Shown: positions 28,658-36,764, counted from the first letter of the stretch. The stretch is DNA of 64,000 bases from Methylophilus glucosoxydans (GCF_042676145.1 NZ_JBHTJW010000004.1:27524-91523), one strand, 5' to 3'. Made by a program: numbers and translations. The notes: generated by a model not told the origin, from the letters alone.

Positions 28658-28812
28658 CCAGTTGTCTGGTCAGCATGAATCTCTTTCCACTATAGAATAA
28701 TCCGCAGCAAATGAACAGGGTGGCTACTAGAATCGTTGCTTATTTGATTATGTGTTTCGGTTATTAGCAGGCCCTAGCCAGCTTCATATAACTATTAAAT
28801 ATATTTATCACT

Positions 28813-28836
28813 TAAAAAATTATTTTTAAATTACTT
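28813..28836 (+). promoter_or_regulatory. AT-rich putative CysB-type site in the cysK-encapsulin divergent region
   Basis: The string TTATTTTTAAATTA within a 70-base AT-rich block resembles those ahead of the oscA-like gene and sbp2. It lies 48 bases before the cysK start, between cysK and the divergent encapsulin operon, and could serve either. Inferred by similarity only. Confidence 0.3.
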
Positions 28837-28883
28837 CTGCGCTTTTTAAACTAAAGTCACTGTTTTTAGTTAAAGAGCCCTTT

Positions 28884-29870
28884 ATGTCACACTGGTTTAA
28901 CGACAATGCACAATCCATCGGTAATACGCCTTTAGTTCGCCTGAACCGATTGACCGCCCCTGGTCAGGCCACCATTTTTGCCAAAATAGAAGGCCGTAAC
29001 CCGGCCTATTCGGTCAAGTGCCGCATCGGTGCGGCTATGATCTGGGATGCCGAACAAAAAGGCTTGCTGGGCCCCGGTAAAGAAATTGTGGAGCCTACCA
29101 GCGGCAATACCGGCATCGCGCTGGCCTTTGTGGCTGCGGCACGGGGCATCCCCATTACCTTAACCATGCCGGAAACCATGAGCCTGGAGCGGCGCAAATT
29201 GCTGATTGCTTATGGCGCCAAGCTGGTACTGACCGAGGGCGCCAAAGGCATGAAAGGCGCCGTAGCCAAGGCAGAAGAAATTGCCGCCGCGGATCCAGCA
29301 CGTTATGTGTTGTTGCAACAGTTCAAAAATCCGGCCAATCCGGCCATTCATGAACAAACCACAGGCCCCGAAATCTGGCGCGATACCAATGGCGAGGTGG
29401 ATATTCTGGTTTCAGGGGTGGGCACCGGCGGCACCATTACCGGTGTTTCCCGCTATTTCAAACAGACTCAGCATAAGAATATCCTCTCTGTTGCGGTAGA
29501 GCCGGCAGCCAGTCCGGTGTTGACACAGTTTAGGGCAGGGCAAGCACTCGCGCCGGCACCGCACAAAATTCAAGGCATAGGCGCAGGCTTCGTGCCGGAT
29601 ATTCTGGATTTAAGTCTGGTGGATGACATTGCACAAGTGACCAATGAAGAAGCGATTGCATTCGCCAGAAGACTGGCACGCGAGGAGGGCATTCTGGCCG
29701 GTATTTCCTGCGGGGCTGCGGTCGCGGTAGCGGTCAGGTATGCGGCTCTGCCTGAGCATGCGGGTAAACACATCGTGGTGATTTTGCCAGACTCCGGCGA
29801 GCGCTATTTGAGCTCCGTGCTGTTTGACGGCATATTTGATGAGCAAGGGCTCAGTGTGTCAGCCGCTTAA
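28884..29870 (+). CDS. cysK: Cysteine synthase A
   Basis: PLP enzyme joining O-acetylserine and sulfide into cysteine. The 328-residue protein has IGNTPLVRLN, PLP Lys45 in AYSVKCRIG, the substrate loop PTSGNTGIALAF and the phosphate-binding GVGTGGTITGVSRY; PDSGERYLSSVLFD closes the fold. It belongs to the CysK (sulfide-using) branch. Divergent from the serine acetyltransferase-encapsulin operon across a shared 308-base control region, it would consume that enzyme's product. It has its own terminator. Confidence 0.95.
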   Translation: MSHWFNDNAQSIGNTPLVRLNRLTAPGQATIFAKIEGRNPAYSVKCRIGAAMIWDAEQKGLLGPGKEIVEPTSGNTGIALAFVAAARGIPITLTMPETMSLERRKLLIAYGAKLVLTEGAKGMKGAVAKAEEIAAADPARYVLLQQFKNPANPAIHEQTTGPEIWRDTNGEVDILVSGVGTGGTITGVSRYFKQTQHKNILSVAVEPAASPVLTQFRAGQALAPAPHKIQGIGAGFVPDILDLSLVDDIAQVTNEEAIAFARRLAREEGILAGISCGAAVAVAVRYAALPEHAGKHIVVILPDSGERYLSSVLFDGIFDEQGLSVSAA

Positions 29871-29916
29871 ATTGCTCGCTGTTTCCCGCTTTGCGCCTTG
29901 CTGCGACCATGCGATT

Positions 29917-29946
29917 AAAACGCCAGTGCTTGCACTGGCGTTTTTT
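29917..29946 (+). terminator. Rho-independent terminator of cysK
   Basis: Perfect stem AAAACGCCAGTGC with a two-base loop, then six T. Confidence 0.93.
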
Positions 29947-29959
29947 ATCATCTTCAGTT

Positions 29960-30016
29960 TTATATTCTTTAAAATTATAAATATATTATATTTTATTCTT
30001 TTTAAAAATATAAAAA
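29960..30016 (+). promoter_or_regulatory. Tandem AT-rich putative CysB-type sites before sbp2
   Basis: Two imperfect direct repeats, TATTCTTTAAAATTATAAA (from 29963) and TATTCTTTTTAAAAATATAA (from 29994), followed by a TATAGT -10-like element at 30023-30028 with no good -35. That layout is typical of a promoter needing an activator. The second repeat nearly matches the block before the oscA-like gene. Confidence 0.4.
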
Positions 30017-30057
30017 CCCCGCTATAGTGCCTCCCTATCAAGTTCAGGGAGTTGTTT

Positions 30058-31038
30058 ATGTCGTCTTTTATCCGTCACTTGCTGGTCTGGGCTGCGCTGC
30101 TACAAGCACCTGTTCAGGCTGCTGAATTGCTGAATGTTTCTTACGATGTGACCCGCGAGTTTTATAAAGAATTCAACCCGGCTTTTGTCCAGTACTGGAA
30201 AGAAAAGACCGGTGAATCGGTGACCATTAACCAGTCACACGGCGGCTCGACCAAGCAGGCGCGTGCGGTTGTGGATGGCTTGCCTGCGGATGTGATTACC
30301 ATGAACCGTAGCGCCGATATTGATATTCTGGCGCAAAAAGCCAAATTGATCCCGGCAAACTGGCAGAGCAGATTACCCAATAACAGCGTGCCCAGCGCTT
30401 CACCCACAGTGTTTCTGGTCCGCAAAGGCAATCCCAAACAGATTAAAGACTGGGACGACCTGATCAGACCCGGTGTGGCGGCGGTGATTCCTAACCCTAA
30501 AACCTCGGGTAACGGCAAGTATAGCTATCTGGGCGCCTGGGGCTATATCACGCAAAAAGGCGGCGATGCCAGCAAGGCGCGCCAATTTGTGACCCAGGTG
30601 TTTAAACATGTGCCGGTGCTGGATACCGGTGGCCGCGGCGCCACTACCACGTTTGCCCAGCGCGAGATTGGCGATGTGCTGGTGACGTTTGAAAACGAGG
30701 CCTATCTGCTGCAAAAAGAGCTGGGGGAAGACAAGTTTGAGCTGGTGTACCCGTCCGTGACCGTACTGGCAGAGAACCCGGTGGCGCTGGTAGACAAGGT
30801 GGTGGATAGAAAAGGCACGCGCAAGCTGGCACAAGCCTATCTTGAGTATCACTTTTCACCTGCGGGTCAGGCTTTGGCTGCCAAACATTACTTGCGCCCG
30901 CAAGTGGCTGAAGTGGCGCAACCCAGCTTTAAAAAGCTCAATACATTTACGGTCAAACAGGTGTTTGGCAGCTGGAACGAAGCCGAAAACACGCATTTTA
31001 GTGATGGCGGCATCTTCGACCAGATTTATCAAAAATAG
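30058..31038 (+). CDS. sbp: Periplasmic sulfate-binding protein (Sbp), copy 2
   Basis: Second sulfate receptor, 326 residues, with a signal peptide of about 21 residues ending PVQAAE. It keeps ELLNVSYDVTREFYKEFN, NQSHGGSTKQARAVVDG and IPNPKTSGNGKYSYLGA and ends in FDQIYQK like copy 1, from which it differs along its length, so duplication is not recent. AGGGAG precedes the ATG at 30058. It heads a cluster with an EAL-like gene and cysTWA and is the receptor most likely dedicated to that permease. Confidence 0.93.
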   Translation: MSSFIRHLLVWAALLQAPVQAAELLNVSYDVTREFYKEFNPAFVQYWKEKTGESVTINQSHGGSTKQARAVVDGLPADVITMNRSADIDILAQKAKLIPANWQSRLPNNSVPSASPTVFLVRKGNPKQIKDWDDLIRPGVAAVIPNPKTSGNGKYSYLGAWGYITQKGGDASKARQFVTQVFKHVPVLDTGGRGATTTFAQREIGDVLVTFENEAYLLQKELGEDKFELVYPSVTVLAENPVALVDKVVDRKGTRKLAQAYLEYHFSPAGQALAAKHYLRPQVAEVAQPSFKKLNTFTVKQVFGSWNEAENTHFSDGGIFDQIYQK

Positions 31039-31088
31039 CGTTTAAAAATCATTGCCTAGCGCATGCTTAAACGCAGAAAGGAGTCATG

Positions 31089-31958
31089 ATGACACAAAAA
31101 CAGTTATCCCCAGAGCCGGAGCACATTGTGCAATTGCGTGCCGAACTCAAACAGGTGCTTGCGCTGGACCTGGAAGAGCTTGGTCTGCTGGAGGCGAGCT
31201 CGGGCGAGTATGAAAGCACCTTTATCGGTGTTCATCTTAAAACCGCTTTTCAGCCGATCTACGATGCCAAACAAGGGGATATTTATGGCTATGAAGCCCT
31301 GATTCGTCCCTTATTGTTTGGCACTCTGGGCAGCACCCCCGAGTTTGCGTTTACCTATGCCGAGCAGTCCGGCAAGCTGGTGCAGTTTGACCGCGTCTGC
31401 CGCTCGCAGCACGTGCTTAATTACCGGGCCATCCACCAGGAAAACGGCTTGCTGTTTTTAAACGTGCATCCGAAATTACTGCTCGAGGTCAGCGCTCACG
31501 GCAAGGTATTTGAACAGATCCTGCATAAGTATTCGGTGCCTACGCATCGCGTTGTGCTCGAGATCAACGAGTCGCTGATCGAGCAGGACAAGCACCTGAT
31601 CGCTGCCGTGGAGAACTATCGCGCTTTGGGCTATCAGATTGCGTTTGATCATGTCGGCGGCCACCAAAGCAAGCTGTACCGCTTGTGGAGCGTGCAGCAT
31701 GACTTTATCAAGTTTGATATCTCTGTGATTCAGCAGGCCGCGCAACAACCGGGCTTGGCCAAGGCACTCAAGGGGCTGGTGTCCAGCGTGCAGGATTTGG
31801 GCAGCACGCCGGTGATTGTGGGCATTGAAACCCAGCAGCAACTGGATATTGCGATCTCAGCCGGGGCGACCGTGTTGCAGGGCAACTTGCTGGCCGCACC
31901 GGTGGTGGCCAAGGTCATTAATGACCAATACCAGCACCGCACGCCAAAAGTTGCCTAA
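31089..31958 (+). CDS. Degenerate EAL-domain protein in the sulfate-uptake cluster
   Basis: A soluble 289-residue protein made of one EAL-like domain (about 45-285) with a short helical N-terminus. EALIRPLL (near residue 68) and EINESLI are kept, but the metal-binding DDFGTG is FDHVGG (near 186) and AEGVET is VGIETQ. Loss of the second Asp argues against catalysis and for a c-di-GMP sensor or adaptor. It lies 50 bases after sbp2 and 109 before cysT, in the same direction. AAAGGAG favours the second of two adjacent ATGs (31086/31089). An EAL protein gene (pipA) also lies beside the Pseudomonas sbp-cysTWA locus. Confidence 0.82.
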   Translation: MTQKQLSPEPEHIVQLRAELKQVLALDLEELGLLEASSGEYESTFIGVHLKTAFQPIYDAKQGDIYGYEALIRPLLFGTLGSTPEFAFTYAEQSGKLVQFDRVCRSQHVLNYRAIHQENGLLFLNVHPKLLLEVSAHGKVFEQILHKYSVPTHRVVLEINESLIEQDKHLIAAVENYRALGYQIAFDHVGGHQSKLYRLWSVQHDFIKFDISVIQQAAQQPGLAKALKGLVSSVQDLGSTPVIVGIETQQQLDIAISAGATVLQGNLLAAPVVAKVINDQYQHRTPKVA

Positions 31959-31975
31959 TCCATCACGCTTTATAT

Positions 31976-32048
31976 AACAGGCGCTTATAAATTAATGATT
32001 ATTCATTCTTTAATGATTTAAAAGAATGCAGCTATATTAGCGCCTGTT
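31976..32048 (+). promoter_or_regulatory. cysT control region with long-range inverted repeat
   Basis: Ten-base arms AACAGGCGCT (31976) and AGCGCCTGTT (32039) enclose 53 AT-rich bases. Inside are two direct TTAATGATT repeats, a CATTCTTT/AAAGAATG inverted repeat and a TATATT -10-like element at 32033, 17 bases after a weak TTAATG. This suggests an activator-dependent internal promoter for cysTWA. Confidence 0.45.
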
Positions 32049-32067
32049 TAACGGATCACCATACACC

Positions 32068-32901
32068 ATGGCATCACAAAAAAAGAAACATTTACTCCCC
32101 GGCTTTGGCTTGTCACTCGGCTACACGCTGGTCTACCTAAGCCTAATCGTTCTCATCCCTTTAGCCGCTGTTTTTCTGCGCACCACCGAGCTCAGCTGGC
32201 ATGAGTTTTGGGCGGTGGTCACCACGCCGCGCGTGGTTGCTACCTATAAACTAACCTTTGGCGCCTCATTGATTGCAGCGCTGATTAATCTGGTATTTGG
32301 CCTGCTCACTGCCTGGGTCTTTGTCAGGTATCAGTTTTTTGGCAAAAAAGTGTTCGATGCACTGGTCGACTTGCCGTTTGCTTTGCCGACGGCGGTGGCC
32401 GGGATTTCACTCACCGCGATTTATGCGCCGAATGGCTGGTTAGGCCATTGGCTGGAGCCACATGGCATCAAAGTTGCGTTTACCCCACTCGGCGTGGTGG
32501 TGGCGCTCACCTTTATTGGCTTGCCGTTTGTGGTGCGTACCGTACAACCGGTGCTCGAAGACTTTAGTGCCGAGGCCGAAGAAGCCGCGGCCAGCTTGGG
32601 CGCCAACCGCTGGCAAACTTTTTACAAAATTATTCTGCCCGCCATCTGGCCGGCGCTACTCACCGGTTTTTCACTGGCATTTGCCCGCGCGGTGGGGGAG
32701 TATGGGTCGGTCATCTTTATCGCCGGCAATATGCCGATGATTTCCGAGATTACGCCGCTTATGATCATCACCAAACTTGAACAATATGATTATGCAGGCG
32801 CCACGGCCATTGCCGTTGTGATGCTGGTGATTTCGTTTGTGTTGCTGCTGTTGATCAACTTGCTGCAATGGTGGAGCAGTCACCGCCATGGCGCTAAATA
32901 A
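32068..32901 (+). CDS. cysT: Sulfate ABC transporter permease CysT
   Basis: Inner-membrane permease subunit (277 residues, about six helices) of the sulfate/thiosulfate importer. The EAA loop that docks on the ATPase is visible as EEAAASLGANRWQTFYKIILP. FALPTAVAGISLTAIYAPNG is characteristic of CysT. It forms a heterodimer with CysW, encoded 54 bases downstream. Confidence 0.95.
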   Translation: MASQKKKHLLPGFGLSLGYTLVYLSLIVLIPLAAVFLRTTELSWHEFWAVVTTPRVVATYKLTFGASLIAALINLVFGLLTAWVFVRYQFFGKKVFDALVDLPFALPTAVAGISLTAIYAPNGWLGHWLEPHGIKVAFTPLGVVVALTFIGLPFVVRTVQPVLEDFSAEAEEAAASLGANRWQTFYKIILPAIWPALLTGFSLAFARAVGEYGSVIFIAGNMPMISEITPLMIITKLEQYDYAGATAIAVVMLVISFVLLLLINLLQWWSSHRHGAK

Positions 32902-32955
32902 TCGGTAGCCGCTGAAAGCATAGCGTTGCGTATATTTTGATAAACCATAGGTAGG

Positions 32956-33849
32956 ATGATGCAAACCACACAATTTCAACAATATCAGGGCAAAGTGGCC
33001 TCCAAACGCGCCACCTCTGAACCCACCTGGGTCCGCTGGGGCTTGATTGGCCTGGCACTGACGTTTTTAGGGCTGTTTTTGCTGGTGCCGCTGGCCGCCG
33101 TTTTTACCGAGGCCTTGCGCAAAGGCTGGGACGTCTACCTAGCTGCGATCACCGAAGCTGATGCCTTGTCCGCGATGAAGCTGACTCTGATCGCCTCGCT
33201 GATCTCGGTGCCACTGAATCTGGTATTTGGCGTGGCCGCCGCCTGGGCAATTACCAAGTTTGACTTTAGAGGCAAAAGCTTTTTGATCACCCTGATTGAC
33301 CTACCGTTTGCCGTCTCGCCGGTGATTGCCGGGTTGATCTTTGTGCTGATTTTTGGCCTGCAAGGCTGGTTTGGTGAATGGTTGATCGATCACGACCTGA
33401 AAGTGGTATTTGCCGTGCCTGGCATTGTGCTGGCGACGATTTTTGTGACCTTTCCGTTTGTGGCGCGCGAGTTGATCCCGCTCATGCAGGCGCAAGGCAA
33501 AGAAGAGGAAGAGGCTGCACTGGTGCTGGGCGCCTCTGGCTGGAAAATGCTGTGGCATGTGACCCTGCCCAATGTGAAATGGGGGCTGATTTACGGCGTG
33601 ATCTTGACCAACGCACGCGCCATGGGCGAGTTTGGTGCGGTGTCTGTGGTGTCTGGCCATATCCGCGGCCTGACCAACACCATGCCTTTGCATGTCGAGA
33701 TTTTGTATAACGAATATAACTACGCGGCGGCCTTTGCAGTGGCCTCATTATTGACGCTGCTGGCCCTGGTAACCCTGATTTTGAAAACCTATGTTGAATG
33801 GCAGGCATCCCGCGATGCCGCCGCGATTGAAAAGGAAGTGACGGCTTAA
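32956..33849 (+). CDS. cysW: Sulfate ABC transporter permease CysW
   Basis: Second permease subunit, 297 residues with about six helices after a polar N-terminus. The EAA loop is EEEAALVLGASGWKMLWHVTLP and the family segment DLPFAVSPVIAGLIFVLIFG is present. Two adjacent ATG codons (32956 and 32959) are possible starts, with TAGG just upstream. It ends one base before the cysA start codon, indicating translational coupling. Confidence 0.95.
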   Translation: MMQTTQFQQYQGKVASKRATSEPTWVRWGLIGLALTFLGLFLLVPLAAVFTEALRKGWDVYLAAITEADALSAMKLTLIASLISVPLNLVFGVAAAWAITKFDFRGKSFLITLIDLPFAVSPVIAGLIFVLIFGLQGWFGEWLIDHDLKVVFAVPGIVLATIFVTFPFVARELIPLMQAQGKEEEEAALVLGASGWKMLWHVTLPNVKWGLIYGVILTNARAMGEFGAVSVVSGHIRGLTNTMPLHVEILYNEYNYAAAFAVASLLTLLALVTLILKTYVEWQASRDAAAIEKEVTA

Positions 33850-33850
33850 G

Positions 33851-34828
33851 ATGAGCATTACCATACAACAGATCAATAAAGGGTTTGGCCAGTTTAGTGC
33901 CCTGCGCGATATCAATCTGCAAGTCCCCTCAGGCGAGTTGGTGGCCTTGCTTGGGCCTTCAGGCTGCGGCAAAACCACGCTGTTACGCATTATCGCTGGC
34001 CTGGAGACCCCAGACAGCGGCCAGGTGCTGTTTGATGGCGTGGACACCACCCACCGTGATGTGCGCGAGCGCCAGGTCGGTTTTGTGTTCCAGCATTATG
34101 CGCTGTTCCGCCATATGACCGTGTTTGAAAACGTCGCCTTTGGCCTGCGCGTGCGCCCCAAAGAAACGCGCCCCTCGGAAGCCGAGATCAAAAAACGCGT
34201 GCATGACTTGCTCAAGCTGGTACAACTCGACTGGCTGGCTGACCGTTATCCACCGCAATTGTCTGGCGGCCAGCGCCAACGGATTGCCTTGGCACGTGCC
34301 TTGGCCGTCGAGCCAAAAGTACTGTTGCTGGACGAGCCATTTGGCGCGCTAGACGCCAAAGTGCGTAAAGACCTGCGCCGCTGGTTGCGCCGTCTGCATG
34401 ACGAACTGCATGTGACCAGCGTATTCGTCACGCATGACCAGGAAGAAGCCCTCGAAGTCGCCGACACCATCGTCGTCATGAATCACGGTCAGGTTGAGCA
34501 GGTCGGGTCACCGCAAGCGGTGTATGACCAACCCGCCACGCCGTTTGTGTATGAGTTTTTAGGCAATGTAAACGCCTTTGAAACCCCGCAAGGCAAAGGC
34601 TTTGTGCGTCCATATGAGATTGCCGTCAGCCGAGAAGCAGACGCGCAAAGTATCGCCGGTGCGCTCACCTATGTGCACTCTGTGGGCTCACTGGTGCGTT
34701 TGGAGATCAAACGTGCAGACAATGAGCAATATGTGGATGTGGAGTTGGGGAGAGAGCAGTTTAATCAGTTAAGTTTCAAGCAGGGGGAGACGGTGTATTT
34801 GAAACCTACTCAGTTGCGGGTGTTTTAA
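33851..34828 (+). CDS. cysA: Sulfate ABC transporter ATPase CysA
   Basis: ATPase that powers sulfate import. Walker A GPSGCGKTT (near residue 36), signature LSGGQRQRIALARAL, Walker B VLLLDEPFGALD and switch His in VFVTHDQEEA are all intact. The C-terminal 90 residues form a TOBE-type regulatory domain (FVRPYEIAVSREAD). Length (325) is slightly shorter than E. coli CysA. Last gene of the cysTWA unit, closed by a terminator. Confidence 0.96.
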   Translation: MSITIQQINKGFGQFSALRDINLQVPSGELVALLGPSGCGKTTLLRIIAGLETPDSGQVLFDGVDTTHRDVRERQVGFVFQHYALFRHMTVFENVAFGLRVRPKETRPSEAEIKKRVHDLLKLVQLDWLADRYPPQLSGGQRQRIALARALAVEPKVLLLDEPFGALDAKVRKDLRRWLRRLHDELHVTSVFVTHDQEEALEVADTIVVMNHGQVEQVGSPQAVYDQPATPFVYEFLGNVNAFETPQGKGFVRPYEIAVSREADAQSIAGALTYVHSVGSLVRLEIKRADNEQYVDVELGREQFNQLSFKQGETVYLKPTQLRVF

Positions 34829-34849
34829 TTTGACTTGGTAAATACAAAG

Positions 34850-34876
34850 GCGCAGCGATTATGGCTGCGCTTTTTT
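34850..34876 (+). terminator. Rho-independent terminator of cysTWA
   Basis: GCGCAGC, seven-base loop, GCTGCGC, then six T, 21 bases after cysA. Confidence 0.92.
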
Positions 34877-34944
34877 GCATTTGTGGTAATCAACGATTGT
34901 TAAATGGCTGAAAGCAACTCATCGTTTGTCGAGAATGATTTCAA

Positions 34945-34972
34945 CGCGTGGGCAACAAGTTGCTCACCCTAC
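34945..34972 (-). repeat. Palindromic REP-like repeat, copy 2 (inverted)
   Basis: Matches the copy at 1293 in reverse orientation with one change in the stem (GTTGCTCAC). Located between the convergent cysA and MoaF-like genes. Confidence 0.75.
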
Positions 34973-34976
34973 AAAC

Positions 34977-35010
34977 TGCATGGCGAATGGACATCATCGT
35001 TCGCCATGCA
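34977..35010. repeat. Inverted repeat between cysA and the MoaF-like gene
   Basis: Perfect eleven-base arms TGCATGGCGAA and TTCGCCATGCA around a 12-base loop, ending nine bases before the stop codon of the minus-strand gene. Neither side has a T run, so it may stabilise 3' ends rather than terminate. Confidence 0.6.
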
Positions 35011-35018
35011 GGTAAATC

Positions 35019-35387
35019 TCACTTCTCGCGTACGATAGCCCCTGAAATCACATAGCGTTCCTTGCCATCAATAATGGTCGAATACACCTTCATGGTGTTC
35101 AGGTTGACTACCTGAGTGACGTTGATTCCAGTTTTCTCAACCCAGCTAGCAAAGTAAATCTTATCGGCTATTTTAAAGCGATCAGGGCGCTCCTTGCCGC
35201 TGGCACCTTTCTCTGACCCTTCTACGCAGGTCCATGTCATGAATTGCGGGTCTTTGACCTCCACCCGGTAAATGCTTCCGCCATCATATTTGTAAAGAAA
35301 CTGCCCAATAAATGCCTCAGCGGCATGCGCTGCAGGTATCCAAGTTGCAAAGAGTAAAGAGCTGAACAAGAGAGATAGCGATTTCAT
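35019..35387 (-). CDS. Exported MoaF-like (calycin) domain protein
   Basis: A 122-residue exported protein: signal peptide to about residue 22 (PAAHAAE), then a single small beta-barrel domain. FLYKYDGGSIYRVEV, MTWTCVEGSEKG, KIYFASWVEKTG and TQVVNLNTMKVYS follow the pattern of MoaF/phenolic-acid-decarboxylase-like calycin domains, which bind small molecules. A specific ligand or activity cannot be named. Monocistronic and convergent with cysTWA. Confidence 0.6.
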   Translation of the reverse strand: MKSLSLLFSSLLFATWIPAAHAAEAFIGQFLYKYDGGSIYRVEVKDPQFMTWTCVEGSEKGASGKERPDRFKIADKIYFASWVEKTGINVTQVVNLNTMKVYSTIIDGKERYVISGAIVREK

Positions 35388-35444
35388 GCCTACTTTCCTA
35401 AAGTGTGTTTTCTGTAAGTGTCATCGGTTAAAAATGTAAGTATA

Positions 35445-35472
35445 GTAGGTTGCGCAACTAGTTGCCCACGCG
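35445..35472 (+). repeat. Palindromic REP-like repeat, copy 3
   Basis: 28 bases matching copy 1 at 25 positions. The changes GCGCAAC and CTAGTTG partly break the stem. Confidence 0.7.
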
Positions 35473-35658
35473 GCACAATACCCAAACGCTCTAACTATCC
35501 CCAACCCACTCTCTTCAAACGCTAAGCAACTTTCCCAATTTTCAGCAAAAATCCTCATCTTTGAGTCGCGATGAAAAGTAGAGTAAGGCCACCCTCAATG
35601 CCCTTGCCAAATCGTGAGTATTACCCAGCCTCTTGATTGTTCTAGTGTGCGAAGGAAT

Positions 35659-35684
35659 AAAAAAACCGCCCAAAAAACAGGCGG
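35659..35684 (-). terminator. Terminator of the two KRPY-motif genes
   Basis: On the minus strand a CCGCC/GGCGG stem with a nine-base loop is followed by seven T, about 40 bases after the stop codon of the nearer gene. Confidence 0.75.
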
Positions 35685-35724
35685 GTAACACAGAGAGATT
35701 TAAAATCGTTTGGTAAATCAGACG

Positions 35725-36021
35725 TTAGTCAGGGTTATGCGGTGCAACATATGGCCGTTTACCAATAAAATTCATTTGATGTTGATTATGTTTCATCAAT
35801 TTCTTTTCAGCTTGTTCAGGGTCTTCAGCCACTAAACCAGTGCCTTCCCAGGCTTGATCAGCCCCCTTGGCTGGTTTATCAAGAATTTTGTTGTAGGGAC
35901 GTTTCCCGATAAAGTGATTGTGATGTGACTGGCCTACACTTTGCTCGTTATCCGATAAATCAGCAGCATTTACTTGCGCCACAAAGCCTAAAGCCAATAC
36001 GGTTAAAAATAATTTTTTCAT
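35725..36021 (-). CDS. Small exported KRPY-motif protein 1
   Basis: Not a family I can name. A 98-residue protein with a signal peptide (to about 19, VNAADL) and two copies of FIGKRPY: HNHFIGKRPYNK near residue 41 and MNFIGKRPYVAP near 86. Between them is AWEGTGLV with acidic and lysine-rich flanks. No cysteine; rich in His, Asn, Lys. GGAG precedes the start. Three paralogues lie in this window (36092, 42990, 46643); the nearest is 70 bases upstream on the same strand and shares its terminator. Confidence 0.8.
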   Translation of the reverse strand: MKKLFLTVLALGFVAQVNAADLSDNEQSVGQSHHNHFIGKRPYNKILDKPAKGADQAWEGTGLVAEDPEQAEKKLMKHNQHQMNFIGKRPYVAPHNPD

Positions 36022-36091
36022 TTGTAATCTCCTAAATTTGTCCTAAAGCAATTGGGGCGCTTCACTTTTCGCGTGGACCCTATGCCCTGGA

Positions 36092-36358
36092 TTAAAAAGC
36101 GCGTTTACCAAGCATGTGCAGTTTTTGCACTTCATGAACGTTCGCACGTCCGCTGTTACCATCCACCACCAGTGTCGCACCTACCCAGGGTTGCTCACCG
36201 TCAGCTTTCGCAACCACTGGGCTAGCATATGGACGCTTGCTCAAAAAGTGTTGAGCAGTTTGTACTTTTTCAATCCCACCATTTTGTTCAACCGCCACTA
36301 CTGGGGCAGCAACAATAAAACCACTTACTAAAGCAATTGCAGAAATAACGTTACGCAT
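36092..36358 (-). CDS. Small exported KRPY-motif protein 2
   Basis: An 88-residue paralogue: signal peptide to about 22 (APVVAVEQ), then QHFLSKRPYASP, a central PWVGATLVVDG and a C-terminal HMLGKRAF in which the last motif is degenerate. AGGAG lies seven bases before the ATG. First gene of a two-gene unit. A 24-base element at 36478, 120 bases upstream, also occurs 120 bases ahead of the gene at 46643. Function unknown; the paired basic-aromatic motifs suggest binding to a cell-envelope or anionic partner. Confidence 0.8.
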   Translation of the reverse strand: MRNVISAIALVSGFIVAAPVVAVEQNGGIEKVQTAQHFLSKRPYASPVVAKADGEQPWVGATLVVDGNSGRANVHEVQKLHMLGKRAF

Positions 36359-36477
36359 GTTTGTTCTCCTATCTATTAGTCAATGTGATGGCAATCTGTT
36401 AAAAATTTGCTCAATCACGATGGTTTGTATTATGCGCGGACTTTTTCCATAAATCGTCTATAGATATAGGTAGGTTG

Positions 36478-36501
36478 GTATATACCAAACGGCATACTTG
36501 G
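36478..36501. promoter_or_regulatory. Element shared by KRPY genes, copy A
   Basis: GTATATACC followed by AAACGGCATACTTGG. It matches the element at 46499 with one gap and few changes and has an internal palindrome GGTATATACC. Placement 120 bases upstream of the KRPY-2 start suggests an operator. Confidence 0.5.
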
Positions 36502-36736
36502 ATTGCTTTAAGCATAAGAAAAATCAGAGCTGAGATGAGCTATTTTCAAGTCTCAACGAGGATTCGATGATCACAATAACGGTGTAGCAATAGGGTAGCT
36601 TCCCGCAGCGCAAAGCGCACATCGACATCACATAAGAAGCGTTGCTTACGGTAAGTGACTACTGTGAAAGGTAACTTGTTTTAGGAGGGTTGGCGCGTTG
36701 GTGATGCAATATTGAATCAATATGCGAGGGATTTAA

Positions 36737-36764
36737 CGCGTGGGCAACAAGTTGCCCACCCTAA
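36737..36764 (-). repeat. Palindromic REP-like repeat, copy 4 (inverted)
   Basis: Reverse orientation, perfect nine-base stem identical to copy 1; only the outer last bases differ (CCCTAA for CCCTAC). Confidence 0.8.

Larger units (their letters stand above)
35388..35724. other. Intergenic stretch with a REP copy and a terminator
   Basis: 337 bases without a credible gene. It holds the third palindromic repeat (35445) and the terminator of the following minus-strand small-protein genes (35659). The remainder shows no reading frame or motif I can support. Confidence 0.6.
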
